A stretch of DNA of 64,000 bases from Gammaproteobacteria bacterium (GCA_018819515.1 JAHJPX010000002.1:62001-126000), one strand, 5' to 3'; shown: positions 34,441 through 43,826, numbered from the stretch's first letter. Notes: generated by a model from the letters alone, not told the origin. Numbers and translations: made by a program.

Positions 34441-35504
34441 GCGTTCAGGATGCGCCGCGCCAGTGCGGCGATGCCGGCTTCGCCAAGGTCGTCGGTGTCG
34501 ACCGTCAGCGCATCGCCGTAGTCGCGGTAGTTCTTCGCCTGCGAGCGCTGGTAGAGCGGGTCGTAGTGTTTTTCCAGCAGTTCCGTAACCAGCGTCTTGA
34601 AGTCGCCGGTCTCGACCAGCGCCAGCCAGTGCGTCAGCGTTTCGTTGCTTTGCAGGCTGCGCAGGTGGCCGAGTTTTTCGGCCAGCCAGCGGGGATCGGC
34701 GAGGAAGTAGGCGTAGTCGCGCAGCAGGAAGTCGACGCGCGCCGGCAGCGTTGCCTCGACGCGCACGCAGGGCGCGGCGCGGATGGCGGCGATCAGCACG
34801 TCGGGCAACTGTACGGTGCCGATGCGGCGGCTTTCGGCTTCGACGAATATGGGCCGTTGTGGATCGAACGTGGAAAGCGCGGAGTGGAGGCGGGTCTCGA
34901 ACGCCTTTTGCGACGGTTGTGGTTCGTCAGGCAGGTTGCCAAGCACCGAGCCCTTATGCGCCGCCAGCGCCTCGAGGTGAAGTATCTGCGCGCCTTGATC
35001 CGCCAGCGCTTCGAGGACGCGGCTCTTGGCGCTGCCGGTGGCGCCGGAAACAACGCGGAAGGAAAAGCGGCCGGGCAGTTCGGCAAGTTCGGCGATGATG
35101 TTCTGGCGCCATGCCTTGTAGCCCCCTTCGAGCCGGTGCGCGTCCCAGCCGATTTCGCGCAGGATGTGCTGGAAGGCGCCGCTGCGCTTGCCGCCACGCC
35201 AGCAATAGACGAGCGGCCGCCATTCCTTCGGCTTGTCGAGGAACAGCGCTTCGATGTGGCCGGCGATGTTCTTCGCCACCAGCGGCGCGCCGACCTTGCG
35301 CGCCGCGAACGGCGACACCTGCTTGTACAGGGTGCCGACGCGGGCGCGTTCCTCGTCGTCGAGCACCGGGCAGTTGATCGCGCCGGGAATGTGGTCGTCG
35401 GCGAATTCCGCGGGCGAGCGCGCGTCGAGGATCGCGTCGAATTCCGCGAGCTGTGTTACCTTTGCCAGGCCCCTTGCTTGCTCCTTGCGGGCGCGTTCAG
35501 ACAC
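34425..35504 (-). CDS. mnmH: tRNA 2-selenouridine synthase
   Basis: Replaces sulfur by selenium at the wobble uridine (mnm5se2U34) using selenophosphate. It has 359 residues from GTG 35504. The N-terminal rhodanese domain carries the active cysteine in VYCWRGGKRSG, followed by a P-loop domain (SGATGSAKSRVLEAL). It is divergent from selD with only 10 bp between starts, so the selenium donor and user probably share regulation. Confidence 0.95.
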   Translation of the reverse strand: MSERARKEQARGLAKVTQLAEFDAILDARSPAEFADDHIPGAINCPVLDDEERARVGTLYKQVSPFAARKVGAPLVAKNIAGHIEALFLDKPKEWRPLVYCWRGGKRSGAFQHILREIGWDAHRLEGGYKAWRQNIIAELAELPGRFSFRVVSGATGSAKSRVLEALADQGAQILHLEALAAHKGSVLGNLPDEPQPSQKAFETRLHSALSTFDPQRPIFVEAESRRIGTVQLPDVLIAAIRAAPCVRVEATLPARVDFLLRDYAYFLADPRWLAEKLGHLRSLQSNETLTHWLALVETGDFKTLVTELLEKHYDPLYQRSQAKNYRDYGDALTVDTDDLGEAGIAALARRILNACATT

Positions 35505-35514
35505 TCAAACTCCC

Positions 35515-36564
35515 ATGGAAAATATCAAGCTTACCCACTTCAGCCACGGCGGCGGTTGCGGCTGCAAGATCGCGCCGGCACTGCTGGCGCGCATTATCGC
35601 CGAATCGCCGCTCAAGGACTTTCCGCGCGACCTGCTGGTCGGCGTCGACACTTCGGACGACGCGGCCGTCTATCGCCTCAACGACACGCAGGCCATTGTC
35701 GCCACCACCGATTTCTTCATGCCCATCGTGGACGATGCGCGCGACTTCGGCCGCATCGCCGCCGCCAATGCGCTCTCCGACGTCTACGCGATGGGCGGCC
35801 GGCCGCTCTTCGCGCTGGCCATCGTCGGCATGCCGATCGCCAAGCTGCCCGAGGACGTGATCCGCGCCATTCTCGAAGGCGGCGCCTCGATCTGCGCCGA
35901 GGCCGGCATTCCGATTGCCGGCGGCCATTCGATCGACGCGCCGGAACCGATCTACGGTTTGGTCGCCATCGGCATCGTCCATCCGGACAAGATCAAGGCC
36001 AACAAGGGCGCGCAGGCGGGCGATGTGCTGATCCTCGGCAAGCCGCTCGGCATCGGCATCCTTTCGGCGGTACTGGCGAAGGGACTGCTGTCCCCCGCCG
36101 GCTACCACGAGATGCTGCGCTGGACGACCGCGCTCAACACCACGGGCACGCGACTGGCGGAAATGCCCGGCGTGCACGCGATTACCGACGTCACCGGTTT
36201 CGGCCTGGGCGGCCATCTGCTGGAACTCTGCCGCGGCGCGAAGCTCGACTGCGCGGTCGAGTTCGACAAGCTGCCGCTGATCGAAGAGGCGGTGACGCAT
36301 GTGAAAGCCGGCATCGCCACCGGCGCGTCGGCGCGCAACTGGGCGAGCTACGGCGAGTCGGTCGCGCTGCCGTCTGGCATGGCCGAATGGCAGCAGAAGA
36401 TGATCACCGATCCGCAGACCAGCGGCGGATTGCTGGTCGCTTGTGCGCCGGAAATCGTCGAAGAGGTATTGGCGGCTTTCCGCGCCGACGGCTTCGACCG
36501 CGCGGCCATCATCGGCCAATTCGGCGATTCGGCCGGCGTGTCGCCACGGCTGACTTTTATCTGA
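35515..36564 (+). CDS. selD: selenide, water dikinase (selenophosphate synthase)
   Basis: Makes selenophosphate from selenide and ATP. The start is ATG 35515 (MENIKLTHFSHGGGCGCKI), 349 residues. The active-site residue is Cys15 (not Sec), with Lys18. TSDDAAVYRLND and ITDVTGFGLGGHLLE are conserved. No selA/selB are in the window; mnmH is the visible user. The last eight codons come from a reverse copy of the dispersed repeat (GVSPRLTF). Confidence 0.95.
   Translation: MENIKLTHFSHGGGCGCKIAPALLARIIAESPLKDFPRDLLVGVDTSDDAAVYRLNDTQAIVATTDFFMPIVDDARDFGRIAAANALSDVYAMGGRPLFALAIVGMPIAKLPEDVIRAILEGGASICAEAGIPIAGGHSIDAPEPIYGLVAIGIVHPDKIKANKGAQAGDVLILGKPLGIGILSAVLAKGLLSPAGYHEMLRWTTALNTTGTRLAEMPGVHAITDVTGFGLGGHLLELCRGAKLDCAVEFDKLPLIEEAVTHVKAGIATGASARNWASYGESVALPSGMAEWQQKMITDPQTSGGLLVACAPEIVEEVLAAFRADGFDRAAIIGQFGDSAGVSPRLTFI
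36535..36558 (-). repeat. dispersed 24-bp repeat, copy 11 (3' end of selD)
   Basis: Reverse orientation. The + strand reads CCACGGCTGACTTTT; it encodes GVSPRLTF and ends one codon before the selD stop. Confidence 0.92.
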
Positions 36565-37162
36565 GCAGGGGCTTCAGCGCCGGCCAGACGTGGTCGAGCA
36601 GCTTCGGTTGTGCGGCGGCGTTCGGATGCAGGCCGTCGGCCTGGAAATTGTCGAACGTCGTGCCTAGCGGTTCGAGCAGGAAGGGCAGCAGCGGCACCTT
36701 CTCGGCGCGGGCGACGGTGGCGAAGCTGTCGTTGAACTTGCGCGCGTAGTCCGGGCCGTAGTTCGGCGGCAGTTGCATGCCGACCAGCAGCACGCGCGCC
36801 TGCTTCGTCTTGGCAGCCTTGATCATCGCGATAAGGTTCATGCGCATTTGCAGCACCGGCAGGCCGCGCAGGCCGTCGTTGGCGCCGAGCGCGATGACGA
36901 CCACCTCGGGCTGCACGCGCTTCAGGGTTTCCGCGAAGCGCGTGCGCCCGCCGGCGGTGGTCTCGCCGCTGATGCTGGCGTTCGATACCGTATAGTGCAG
37001 GCGGCTGTCCTCCAGCCGCCTCGCCAGCAGCGCCGGCCAGCTCTGCTCGATGCCGATGCCGTAGCCGGCGGACAGGCTGTCGCCGTAGACCAGGATGGCG
37101 GGTGCGGCGGCGGCGGTGAATGACATGATGGACAATGCGGACAACAATAGACGTTTGAGCAT
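36557..37162 (-). CDS. tesA: SGNH-family arylesterase/lysophospholipase (TesA-like)
   Basis: Periplasmic GDSL hydrolase, 201 residues from ATG 37162. Signal peptide MLKRLLLSALSIMSFTAAAA; block I LVYGDSLSAGYG (Ser nucleophile), block III ALGANDGL, block V DGLHPNAAAQ (Asp/His). The gene is divergent from and overlaps by two bases the ybbA start, the same pair as in E. coli (tesA/ybbA). Its stop overlaps the selD end region. Confidence 0.93.
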   Translation of the reverse strand: MLKRLLLSALSIMSFTAAAAPAILVYGDSLSAGYGIGIEQSWPALLARRLEDSRLHYTVSNASISGETTAGGRTRFAETLKRVQPEVVVIALGANDGLRGLPVLQMRMNLIAMIKAAKTKQARVLLVGMQLPPNYGPDYARKFNDSFATVARAEKVPLLPFLLEPLGTTFDNFQADGLHPNAAAQPKLLDHVWPALKPLLR

Positions 37163-37823
37163 GACGGCGATGATAGAAGTCGAAGGGCTGGGCAAGGACG
37201 TCAAAAGCGGCGATGGCACGTTGACGATTCTGCACGACATTTCGTTCCGTGTGAGCGAGGGCGAGGCAGTTGCCGTCGTCGGGGCCTCGGGGTCGGGCAA
37301 GACGACGCTGCTGTCCTTGCTGGCCGGACTCGACAGCCCGAGCCGCGGCCGCGTGCGGCTCGCGGGCGAGGAAATTTCCGCTCTGGACGAAGACGCCCGC
37401 GCCGCCCTGCGCGGCCGGCTGCTCGGCTTCGTCTTCCAGTCGTTCCAGTTGCTGCCCGCCCTCACCGCGCTGGAGAACGCCGCGCTGCCGCTCGAACTCA
37501 TGGGCCGCGCCGATGCCGACACCCAGGCCAGTGCAATGCTGGGCCGCGTCGGCCTGGCCGAGCGCTTGCACCACTATCCGAAGCATCTCTCCGGCGGCGA
37601 ACAGCAGCGCGTCGCCCTGGCGCGCGCCTTCGCCGTCGCTCCAAAATTGTTGTTAGCCGACGAGCCGACCGGCAACCTCGACGCCGCCACCGGCGCCGAG
37701 ATCATCGAACTGATGTTCGCCATGAACCGCGAGGCCGGCACGACGCTGGTGCTGGTGACGCACGACGAAGCGCTGGCCGCGCGCTGCGGACGGGTGCTGC
37801 GGCTGGCGGCGGGACGGCTGTAG
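37161..37823 (+). CDS. ybbA: ABC transporter ATP-binding protein YbbA
   Basis: 220 residues, LolD/MacB-type ATPase. Walker A GASGSGKTT, signature LSGGEQQRVALARA, Walker B LLLADEPTGNLD. Divergent with tesA, as in many proteobacteria. Normally the large permease gene ybbP follows; here it is not next door, and a repeat copy and a YbjN-like gene follow instead. The start is ATG 37161; ATG 37170 is also possible. Confidence 0.9.
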   Translation: MTAMIEVEGLGKDVKSGDGTLTILHDISFRVSEGEAVAVVGASGSGKTTLLSLLAGLDSPSRGRVRLAGEEISALDEDARAALRGRLLGFVFQSFQLLPALTALENAALPLELMGRADADTQASAMLGRVGLAERLHHYPKHLSGGEQQRVALARAFAVAPKLLLADEPTGNLDAATGAEIIELMFAMNREAGTTLVLVTHDEALAARCGRVLRLAAGRL

Positions 37824-37841
37824 CAATAGGTGCGCGGCCGC

Positions 37842-37865
37842 AAAAGTCAGCCGTGGCGGTACGCT
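37842..37865 (+). repeat. dispersed 24-bp repeat, copy 12 (after ybbA)
   Basis: AAAGTCAGCCGTGG then CGGTACGCT, 19 bp after the ybbA stop. Confidence 0.93.
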
Positions 37866-37894
37866 GAATCGACTCGATGCCGCCCCGAAAGGGA

Positions 37895-38305
37895 CTACTG
37901 AACGATATCGGCTCCGTGGTCTTGGATGGCGGATTGGGGAATGCTGAGAAACCGCCTTGTCGCCAAGACGAGATTCTTCTTGGTGATACCGCCCTCGACG
38001 AACAACTCGTACTTGAACTGAAGGGTATCGTTCCTGCCGGTTGTAGCCGTGAGGAGGATGTAGTCCCGGTTAATGTTGTTGACGCATTGAAGTCTCTGCG
38101 CCTCGGTGGCACTCGGAACAAACCCGAATATCGACAAGAGCTGGATACGGTCTTTTCGTTCGGATGGCAAGACGAAGCAAGCGATCTTCTCCTTGACCCT
38201 CAGGTCACCTTCGTTATCCCATGAGGTTTCCAGGAACGCGGCGTCATAGACGGATGCCAAGAGTTCCTTCGTCAGATTTTCTGGAGTAATGAGATCGTTT
38301 GACAT
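37895..38305 (-). CDS. YbjN-domain protein
   Basis: 136 residues, MSNDLITPENLTKELLASVYDAAF, with FLETSWDNEGDLRVKEKIACFVLPSE, INRDYILLTATTGRNDTLQFKYELFVEGGI and ATRRF segments typical of YbjN/type III secretion chaperone-like proteins of unknown function. It is less GC-rich than its neighbours. It is convergent with ybbA across a repeat copy. Confidence 0.7.
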   Translation of the reverse strand: MSNDLITPENLTKELLASVYDAAFLETSWDNEGDLRVKEKIACFVLPSERKDRIQLLSIFGFVPSATEAQRLQCVNNINRDYILLTATTGRNDTLQFKYELFVEGGITKKNLVLATRRFLSIPQSAIQDHGADIVQ

Positions 38306-38763
38306 GATTCGCTTTCCTCATAGGCTAGACAGAAAAAGGAGCTTGCGGACTTCATCCCAAGCGCCGAATTTCTCTCCGATGAGGAACGAGTGCTGTTTGA
38401 CTTTTGCGCTGACGAATCACGTCGGAAGGCGATTCCACACCATCGCATGTCGTTAGTGTGTTGCCACCAGGGCAGTACGAAGATGCCAGCGCTCGAGTAT
38501 CACTTGTTGTTTGTATGGCTATCATGCCATAGCAATACCTTGACATGCAACGTGATGTCGTCGCGATACACAGGTCCGGCATTTGCCCCCGACAATCGGG
38601 GCGTCGGTCCGGGAGGTCGCGATCAACGGGACCGGTTCGACCAAGTATCGCAATCGACAATTCGGACCCGCAGGGCAACGTCTGGCGCAATAGCGCCGCC
38701 TGCGGCGTCAAACCAGAATGGCTACGCCAATACAAGAGTTGGCGACGTCCATCGCCGCGTTGT
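38306..38763. other. 458-bp stretch without a recognisable gene
   Basis: Lower-GC stretch between the YbjN-like gene and hpnE. Short open frames exist on both strands but show no family resemblance, signal peptide or good ribosome site. A weak GC-rich stem lies near 38694-38707 without a T-run. I see nothing I can name. Confidence 0.5.
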
Positions 38764-40038
38764 TTAGAACTGGCGCTGGACCAGGCGCGCGGCGGCGACG
38801 CCGCTTCTGACGGCGCCTTCGATGGTCGCGGGGTAGTCGCCCGCCACGTAGTCACCAGCGAGGTAAAGGCCCGGAACGCCGGAAAAAGTCAGCGGTCGCG
38901 GTACGCCGGGAGTGCAGGCGAAGGTCGCGCGCTGTTCGGCGATGACCCGGCTCCAGCGCGGTATCGGCAGGTTCGTGACGAGCCGCGCGATCTCGGTGTG
39001 GATTTCCTCCGCCAGCACTTGCGGTTCGAGGGTCCGATGGTGGTGGCTGGCGGAAATCACCGCCGCGATCAGGCCGTGCTGGCCGTGAGTCCGCCCGCGG
39101 TCGAACAGCCATTGCGGGACGCCGTCGACGACGCCGAGCATGGGCTGCGGCAGGCGCACCGATTCGGGGTAGGCGAGATAACAGGTGACGATTGGTTCCC
39201 AGCGGTAGCTGTGGAGTTGCGCGGCGATGGAAGCGAGCTCCGGCTGGTCGGCGATCAGGAGTGGCAAGTGCTGCGGCGCGACGGCAAGGATTACCTGCGA
39301 GTAGGTGCCGTGTCCGTCGACCGCGTAGCCGAAATCGACCCGGCGGACGCGCCCGATGCGGGTGCCGCGATTGACGTGGCCGCCGTGCGCTTCGACAAAG
39401 CGCGCCGCCGGCTCGGGGAACAGCGATGAAAAGTCGGTGGTCGGCAATAACAGGTCGCTGGCGGCGCGTTCGGCGGCCAGGCTGTCGCGCAGCACATTGA
39501 GGAAGACTTGTGCCGAGGCGAGTCTCGGCGGCGTGTTGAGCGCCGCGAGGCAGAGCGGTTCCCAAAGGAAGCGGCGCACGGCTTCGGGCTGCGCGGCGAT
39601 CAGTGTACCGACGGTGATGTCGCCTTTGAGGCGGAAGCGGGTGCTTTGCTGGCGGCGCATGAATTCGATAGCGGCGACTTTGTCGGGCCAGGTCAGTCCG
39701 CTTGCCGTCAGCAGCGCCCAGGCGAGATGCAGCGGCGCCGGCAGGCGCGCCGCACGCAGCCGGAAGAGGCCGGGGAATTCGAGGTGCAGCGGCCGGCGCA
39801 GCAGGGCAGCGGCCGGCGTGCCGACGAGTCGCATCAGGCGCAGCGTTTCCGTGTACGCGCCGACGAGGATGTGGGCGCCGTTGTCGAGTGTCAGTCCCTC
39901 GAACTCGACCGCGCGGGCGCGGCCGCCGAGCGTATGCGATGCCTCGAAGACGCTCACTTCGAAGCCGGCCGCGGCGAGTTCGGCCGCCGCGGCGAAGCCG
40001 GCGTAGCCGCCGCCGATGATCGCTACGCTGCGATCCAT
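38764..40038 (-). CDS. hpnE: hydroxysqualene dehydroxylase HpnE
   Basis: FAD-dependent amine-oxidoreductase-fold enzyme that reduces hydroxysqualene to squalene. The start is ATG 40038 (MDRSVAIIGGGYAGFAAAAEL, FAD-binding motif), 424 residues; a GTG six codons upstream is possible. C-terminal FAD segment GLYLAGDYVAGDYPATIEGAVRSG in part. A dispersed-repeat copy is read as GVPRPLTF before this segment. It is the last gene of hpnCDE. Confidence 0.92.
   Translation of the reverse strand: MDRSVAIIGGGYAGFAAAAELAAAGFEVSVFEASHTLGGRARAVEFEGLTLDNGAHILVGAYTETLRLMRLVGTPAAALLRRPLHLEFPGLFRLRAARLPAPLHLAWALLTASGLTWPDKVAAIEFMRRQQSTRFRLKGDITVGTLIAAQPEAVRRFLWEPLCLAALNTPPRLASAQVFLNVLRDSLAAERAASDLLLPTTDFSSLFPEPAARFVEAHGGHVNRGTRIGRVRRVDFGYAVDGHGTYSQVILAVAPQHLPLLIADQPELASIAAQLHSYRWEPIVTCYLAYPESVRLPQPMLGVVDGVPQWLFDRGRTHGQHGLIAAVISASHHHRTLEPQVLAEEIHTEIARLVTNLPIPRWSRVIAEQRATFACTPGVPRPLTFSGVPGLYLAGDYVAGDYPATIEGAVRSGVAAARLVQRQF
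38884..38907 (+). repeat. dispersed 24-bp repeat, copy 13 (inside hpnE)
   Basis: AAAAGTCAGCGGTCG then CGGTACGCC, antisense to hpnE, read as GVPRPLTF. Confidence 0.88.
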
Positions 40039-40856
40039 GTCTTCACGGCGATCCACAGCTTGCGCGCGGGTGGCAGGGTCAGGCGGCGGTCGAGAACCTG
40101 GAAGTCATCCCTCGCTAGTTCGTCGAGCACGGTGCGATAGATGGCGGCCATGATCAGGCCGGCGCGCTGCGCCTTGCGGTCGGCGACCGGCAGTTCGGAA
40201 AGCGCGCGGTCGTAGGTTTGCCGGGCGCGGTCGGCCTGGAACTCCATGAGCGCCCGGAACGGTTCAGAGTGGCGGCTGGCGAGGATGTCGGCCTCACCGA
40301 CATTGAAACGCGCGAGTTCGTCCTGCGGCAGGTAGATGCGGCCGCGCCGGGCGTCTTCGCCGACGTCGCGGATGATGTTGGTGAGCTGGAAGGCGAGGCC
40401 AAGGTCGTGCGCGTACTTGAGCGTGCGGCGATCGGTGTAGCCGAATATCTCGGCAGCCAGCAGGCCGACGACGGAGGCAACGCGGTAGCAGTAAAGATGC
40501 AGCGCCTTGAAGTCGGCGTAGCGGGTATTGTGAAGATCCATCTCCATGCCGTCGATGATCTCCTGCAACTGTTCGGGGGGCAGGTTGAAGCGGGGCAGGG
40601 CGGTGGCCAGGGATCGCGTGACCGGGTGGGTCGGCCTGCCGGCGTAGAGCGCGTCGACCTCGCTGCGCCACCAGCCGAGCTTGGCGGCGGCGATGGCGGG
40701 GTCGGTGCACTCGTCGACCGCGTCATCGACTTCGCGGCAGAAGGCGTAAAGGGCGGTAATTGCCTGCCGCCGCGCCGGCGCCAGGAAGCGGAAGCTGTAG
40801 GTGAAGCTCGAACCGCTCGATGCGACCTTTTGTGCGCAATAGAGATCAGGGGTCAT
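40023..40856 (-). CDS. hpnD: presqualene diphosphate synthase HpnD
   Basis: Head-to-head condensation of two farnesyl diphosphates to presqualene diphosphate. ATG 40856 overlaps the hpnC stop (ATGA), giving 277 residues. Aspartate-rich motifs: REVDDAVDE near 45-53 and LGLAFQLTNIIRDVGEDARRGRIYLP. Together with hpnC and hpnE it makes squalene for hopanoids. An in-frame GTG 12 bp upstream is possible. Confidence 0.94.
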   Translation of the reverse strand: MTPDLYCAQKVASSGSSFTYSFRFLAPARRQAITALYAFCREVDDAVDECTDPAIAAAKLGWWRSEVDALYAGRPTHPVTRSLATALPRFNLPPEQLQEIIDGMEMDLHNTRYADFKALHLYCYRVASVVGLLAAEIFGYTDRRTLKYAHDLGLAFQLTNIIRDVGEDARRGRIYLPQDELARFNVGEADILASRHSEPFRALMEFQADRARQTYDRALSELPVADRKAQRAGLIMAAIYRTVLDELARDDFQVLDRRLTLPPARKLWIAVKTWIAA

Positions 40857-41662
40857 ATTGCGCGCCACAGGATGCGCGGCCAGTCGCGTCGCTGCAGCAC
40901 CGGCCGATGCCGGAACACGTCGTAGTCGACCGCCTCGATTTTCTCAAGGATGCGCAGGCCGCCCGCGACGATGGCGCGGATTTCCAGGCCGATGCGCCCG
41001 CCGAGCAGCCAGCCCAGCGGTTCGCCTTGCTTCATCAGTTCGCGCGTGCGATCGATCTGGAAGCGCATCAGGCTGCGAAACTCAACCGTGGTGACGCGCC
41101 GCAGGATGTCGGCTTCGGGGATTTCGAAATAGACGAGATCCTCCATCGGCAGGTAGATGCGCGGCACCGGTTTCGCGGCGTCGATGCCGACGTCCTGCCA
41201 GTGGTTGATGAGTTGCAGCGCCGAGCAGATGGCGTCGGAATATTCGAGGTTCTTGGCGCTGTCGGCGCGGAAGAGGTGGAGCAGCAGGTGGCCGATCGGA
41301 TTGGCCGAGCGGCGGCAGTAAGCCATGAGCTCGCGGAAATCGGCATAGCGGGTCTGGAGCACGTCCTGGCTGAAGGCGTCGAGCAGGTCGCGGAAGGGGC
41401 GCAACGGCAGGCCGTGGATCTTGATGACGTCGGCAAGTTTGTGGAACATTGGATCGTCGATCGCCTCGCCATCGGCAATGGCGTCGAGTTGTCGCTGGTA
41501 GCTGTCGAGCAGTGCCATGCGTTCCGGAGCGGCAAGATTCCCTTCGTCGGCAATATCGTCGGCGCTACGCGCAAAGGCGTAGATCGCGGCGATCGGCTCG
41601 CGCAGGCGGCGGGGCAGCAAAACCGACGCCACCGGGAAGTTTTCGTAGTGTGCGACAGTCAT
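40853..41662 (-). CDS. hpnC: squalene synthase HpnC (hydroxysqualene synthase)
   Basis: Converts presqualene diphosphate to hydroxysqualene. It has 269 residues: HYENFPVASVLLPRRLREPIAAIYAFARSADDIADEG in part, and ALQLINHWQDVGIDAAKPVPRIYLP. First gene of hpnCDE, divergent from tRNA-Leu 39 bp away. A weak repeat-like stretch at 41077-41100 lies in it. Confidence 0.94.
   Translation of the reverse strand: MTVAHYENFPVASVLLPRRLREPIAAIYAFARSADDIADEGNLAAPERMALLDSYQRQLDAIADGEAIDDPMFHKLADVIKIHGLPLRPFRDLLDAFSQDVLQTRYADFRELMAYCRRSANPIGHLLLHLFRADSAKNLEYSDAICSALQLINHWQDVGIDAAKPVPRIYLPMEDLVYFEIPEADILRRVTTVEFRSLMRFQIDRTRELMKQGEPLGWLLGGRIGLEIRAIVAGGLRILEKIEAVDYDVFRHRPVLQRRDWPRILWRAI
41077..41100 (+). repeat. 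diverged repeat-like sequence inside hpnC
   Basis: GAAACTCAACCGTGG then TGACGCGCC, about 17 of 24 matches to the consensus; may be chance. Confidence 0.35.
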
Positions 41663-41701
41663 GGGCAGTTGCCGAGTATATCGGGTAAAATTCCCGGTCG
41701 C

Positions 41702-41786
41702 GCGAAGGTGGCGGAATTGGTAGACGCACTGGATTTAGGTTCCAGCGCCGCGAGGCGTAAGGGTTCGAGTCCCTTCCTTCGCACCA
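41702..41786 (+). tRNA. tRNA-Leu (anticodon TAG)
   Basis: Acceptor GCGAAGG pairs with CCTTCGC; anticodon stem CTGGA/TCCAG with loop TTTAGGT; long variable arm as in class II tRNAs; T-loop TTCGAGT; encoded CCA at 41784-41786. It precedes tig by 50 bp. Confidence 0.97.
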
Positions 41787-41836
41787 ACTGCCGGCCCGGC
41801 TGTGCCGCAACCCATACCAGCAATCAGGAATTTCTC

Positions 41837-43144
41837 ATGCAGACTCAGGAAAACACCGGCGCCAGCGCCCTGGAACGCCGTATCGACATGGCCATCGCCA
41901 AGGCCGAAATCGACAAGGAAGTGCAGCAGCGCCTGCATCGCATCTCGAAGTCGGTCAAGATGGCGGGCTTCCGCCCCGGCAAGGTGCCGCTGAACCTGGT
42001 TGCGCAGCAGTATGGACCGCAGGCCCATTCGGAAGCGCTCGGTGCGGCAGTCGAAAAGGCCTTCAGCGAGCAGGTGCGCAGCCAGAACCTGCGCGTGGCG
42101 GGTTACCCGCGCATCGAGCCGAAAGCGGCTACCAGCGAAGAACAGATGGAGTTCACCGCGGTATTCGAGGTTTACCCGGAGATCAAGCTGGGCGACGTGT
42201 CGGGTTCCACCGTCGAGCGGGCCACCCTGACCGTCGGCGATGCCGAGGTCGACAAGACCATCGAGGTGCTGCGCAAGCAGCGTACCGCCTACGTGCCGGC
42301 CGGTCGTCCGGCCGAGCAGGGCGATCGCCTGACCGTGGATTTCAAAGGCAGCCAGAACGGCGAACCCTTCCCCGGCGGGACGGCCAGCGATTTCGCCGTC
42401 ATGCTGGGTTCCGGCATGATGGTGCCCGATTTCGAGAAGGGGCTCACCGGTATCACGGAGGGCGAAACCAAGACCTTCGACGTGACCTTCCCGGCCGACT
42501 ACCATGCCGCCGACCTTGCCGGACAGACGGTGCAGTTCGAGGTGACGGCCAAGAAGATCGAAATGCCGAAACTGCCGGAACTGGACGCCGATTTCGCCCG
42601 CTCGCTCGGCATCAAGGACGGCGATCTCGCCAGGATGCGCGAGGAGGTGAAAGGCAATCTGGAGCGCGAGGTCAAGAAGCGTTTGCAGGCGCGCGTCAAG
42701 AACCAGGTGATGGATGCCCTGCTGGCGGTCAACGACATCGAGGTGCCGAAGGCGCTGGTGGACGCAGAAGCCCAGCAGATGGCGGAGAATGCGCGCAAGG
42801 ACATGCAGGCGCGCGGCATGGATGCGAAGAACATGCCTATCGAAGCGTCCTGGTTCACCGATCAGGCGGTGCGTCGCGTCAAGCTCGGCCTGATACTGGC
42901 GGAACTGGTCCGGGAAAAGGATTTGAACGCCAAGCCGGAGCAGGTGCGCGCCATCGTCGACGACTATGCCCAGACCTTCGAGGATCCGAAAGAGGTCGTG
43001 CGCTGGTACTACAGCCAGCCGCAACGCCTGGCCGAGGCCGAAGCGCTGGCCATGGAGAACAACGTCGTCGACTGGATGCTGGCCAATGCCAAGGCCGAGG
43101 ACAAGCCCGTCTCCTTTGACGAACTAATGGGGAATGCGGCATGA
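41837..43144 (+). CDS. tig: trigger factor
   Basis: Ribosome-associated chaperone and prolyl isomerase, 435 residues from ATG 41837. The ribosome-binding signature is GFRPGKVP; the FKBP domain (about 150-240) has VDFKGSQNGEPFPGGTASDF in part, followed by the helical C-terminal domain. It heads tig-clpP-clpX-lon and overlaps clpP by four bases. Confidence 0.96.
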   Translation: MQTQENTGASALERRIDMAIAKAEIDKEVQQRLHRISKSVKMAGFRPGKVPLNLVAQQYGPQAHSEALGAAVEKAFSEQVRSQNLRVAGYPRIEPKAATSEEQMEFTAVFEVYPEIKLGDVSGSTVERATLTVGDAEVDKTIEVLRKQRTAYVPAGRPAEQGDRLTVDFKGSQNGEPFPGGTASDFAVMLGSGMMVPDFEKGLTGITEGETKTFDVTFPADYHAADLAGQTVQFEVTAKKIEMPKLPELDADFARSLGIKDGDLARMREEVKGNLEREVKKRLQARVKNQVMDALLAVNDIEVPKALVDAEAQQMAENARKDMQARGMDAKNMPIEASWFTDQAVRRVKLGLILAELVREKDLNAKPEQVRAIVDDYAQTFEDPKEVVRWYYSQPQRLAEAEALAMENNVVDWMLANAKAEDKPVSFDELMGNAA

Positions 43145-43800
43145 TGCGCTCAGGCATCGCCGGAAATTTCGATCAAACCATGAACAAGACCTTCGAACCA
43201 CAGGATATCGGGCTGATTCCGATGGTCGTCGAGACCAGCGGTCGTGGCGAGCGCGCGTACGATATTTATTCACGCCTGCTGAAGGAGCGCGTGGTATTTC
43301 TGGTCGGACCGGTCAACGACATGACCGCCAATCTGGTGGTGGCGCAAATGCTCTTCCTCGAGTCGGAAAATCCCGACAAGGACATTCACCTCTACATCAA
43401 CTCGCCCGGCGGCGCGGTGACGTCCGGCATGGCCATCTACGACACCATGCAGTTCATCAAGCCGGATGTGTCCACCCTTTGCATCGGCCAGGCCGCCTCG
43501 ATGGGTTCGTTCCTGCTCGCGGCGGGCACCAAAGGCAAGCGTTTCTGCCTGCCGAATTCGCGCGTGATGATTCATCAACCAATGGGTGGTTTTCAGGGAC
43601 AGGCTTCGGATATCGAAATTCATGCAAAGGAAATCCTGTTCCTGAAGCAGCGCCTGAACCAAATGCTGGCCACGCATACCGGCCAGCCGATCGACCGGAT
43701 CGAGCGTGATACGGATCGCGACAACTTCCTGTCCGCCGAGGCTGCGGTGGAGTACGGTCTCGTGGACAAAGTGCTGAGCAAGCGGGGCGAAGCCGCCTGA
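43141..43800 (+). CDS. clpP: ATP-dependent Clp protease proteolytic subunit
   Basis: Serine protease core of ClpXP/ClpAP. It has 219 residues including a propeptide; catalytic Ser120 (GQAASMGS) and His145 (MIHQP), with the Asp in IERDTDRD. It follows tig with ATGA overlap and precedes clpX by 26 bp. Confidence 0.97.
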   Translation: MMRSGIAGNFDQTMNKTFEPQDIGLIPMVVETSGRGERAYDIYSRLLKERVVFLVGPVNDMTANLVVAQMLFLESENPDKDIHLYINSPGGAVTSGMAIYDTMQFIKPDVSTLCIGQAASMGSFLLAAGTKGKRFCLPNSRVMIHQPMGGFQGQASDIEIHAKEILFLKQRLNQMLATHTGQPIDRIERDTDRDNFLSAEAAVEYGLVDKVLSKRGEAA

Positions 43801-43826
43801 CGGCGCACTGACGACGGGGAACGGCG

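Noticed and set aside
38352..38855. 167-residue minus-strand frame before hpnE
   Set aside because: Composition like non-coding sequence and overlaps the hpnE C terminus; no recognisable segment.
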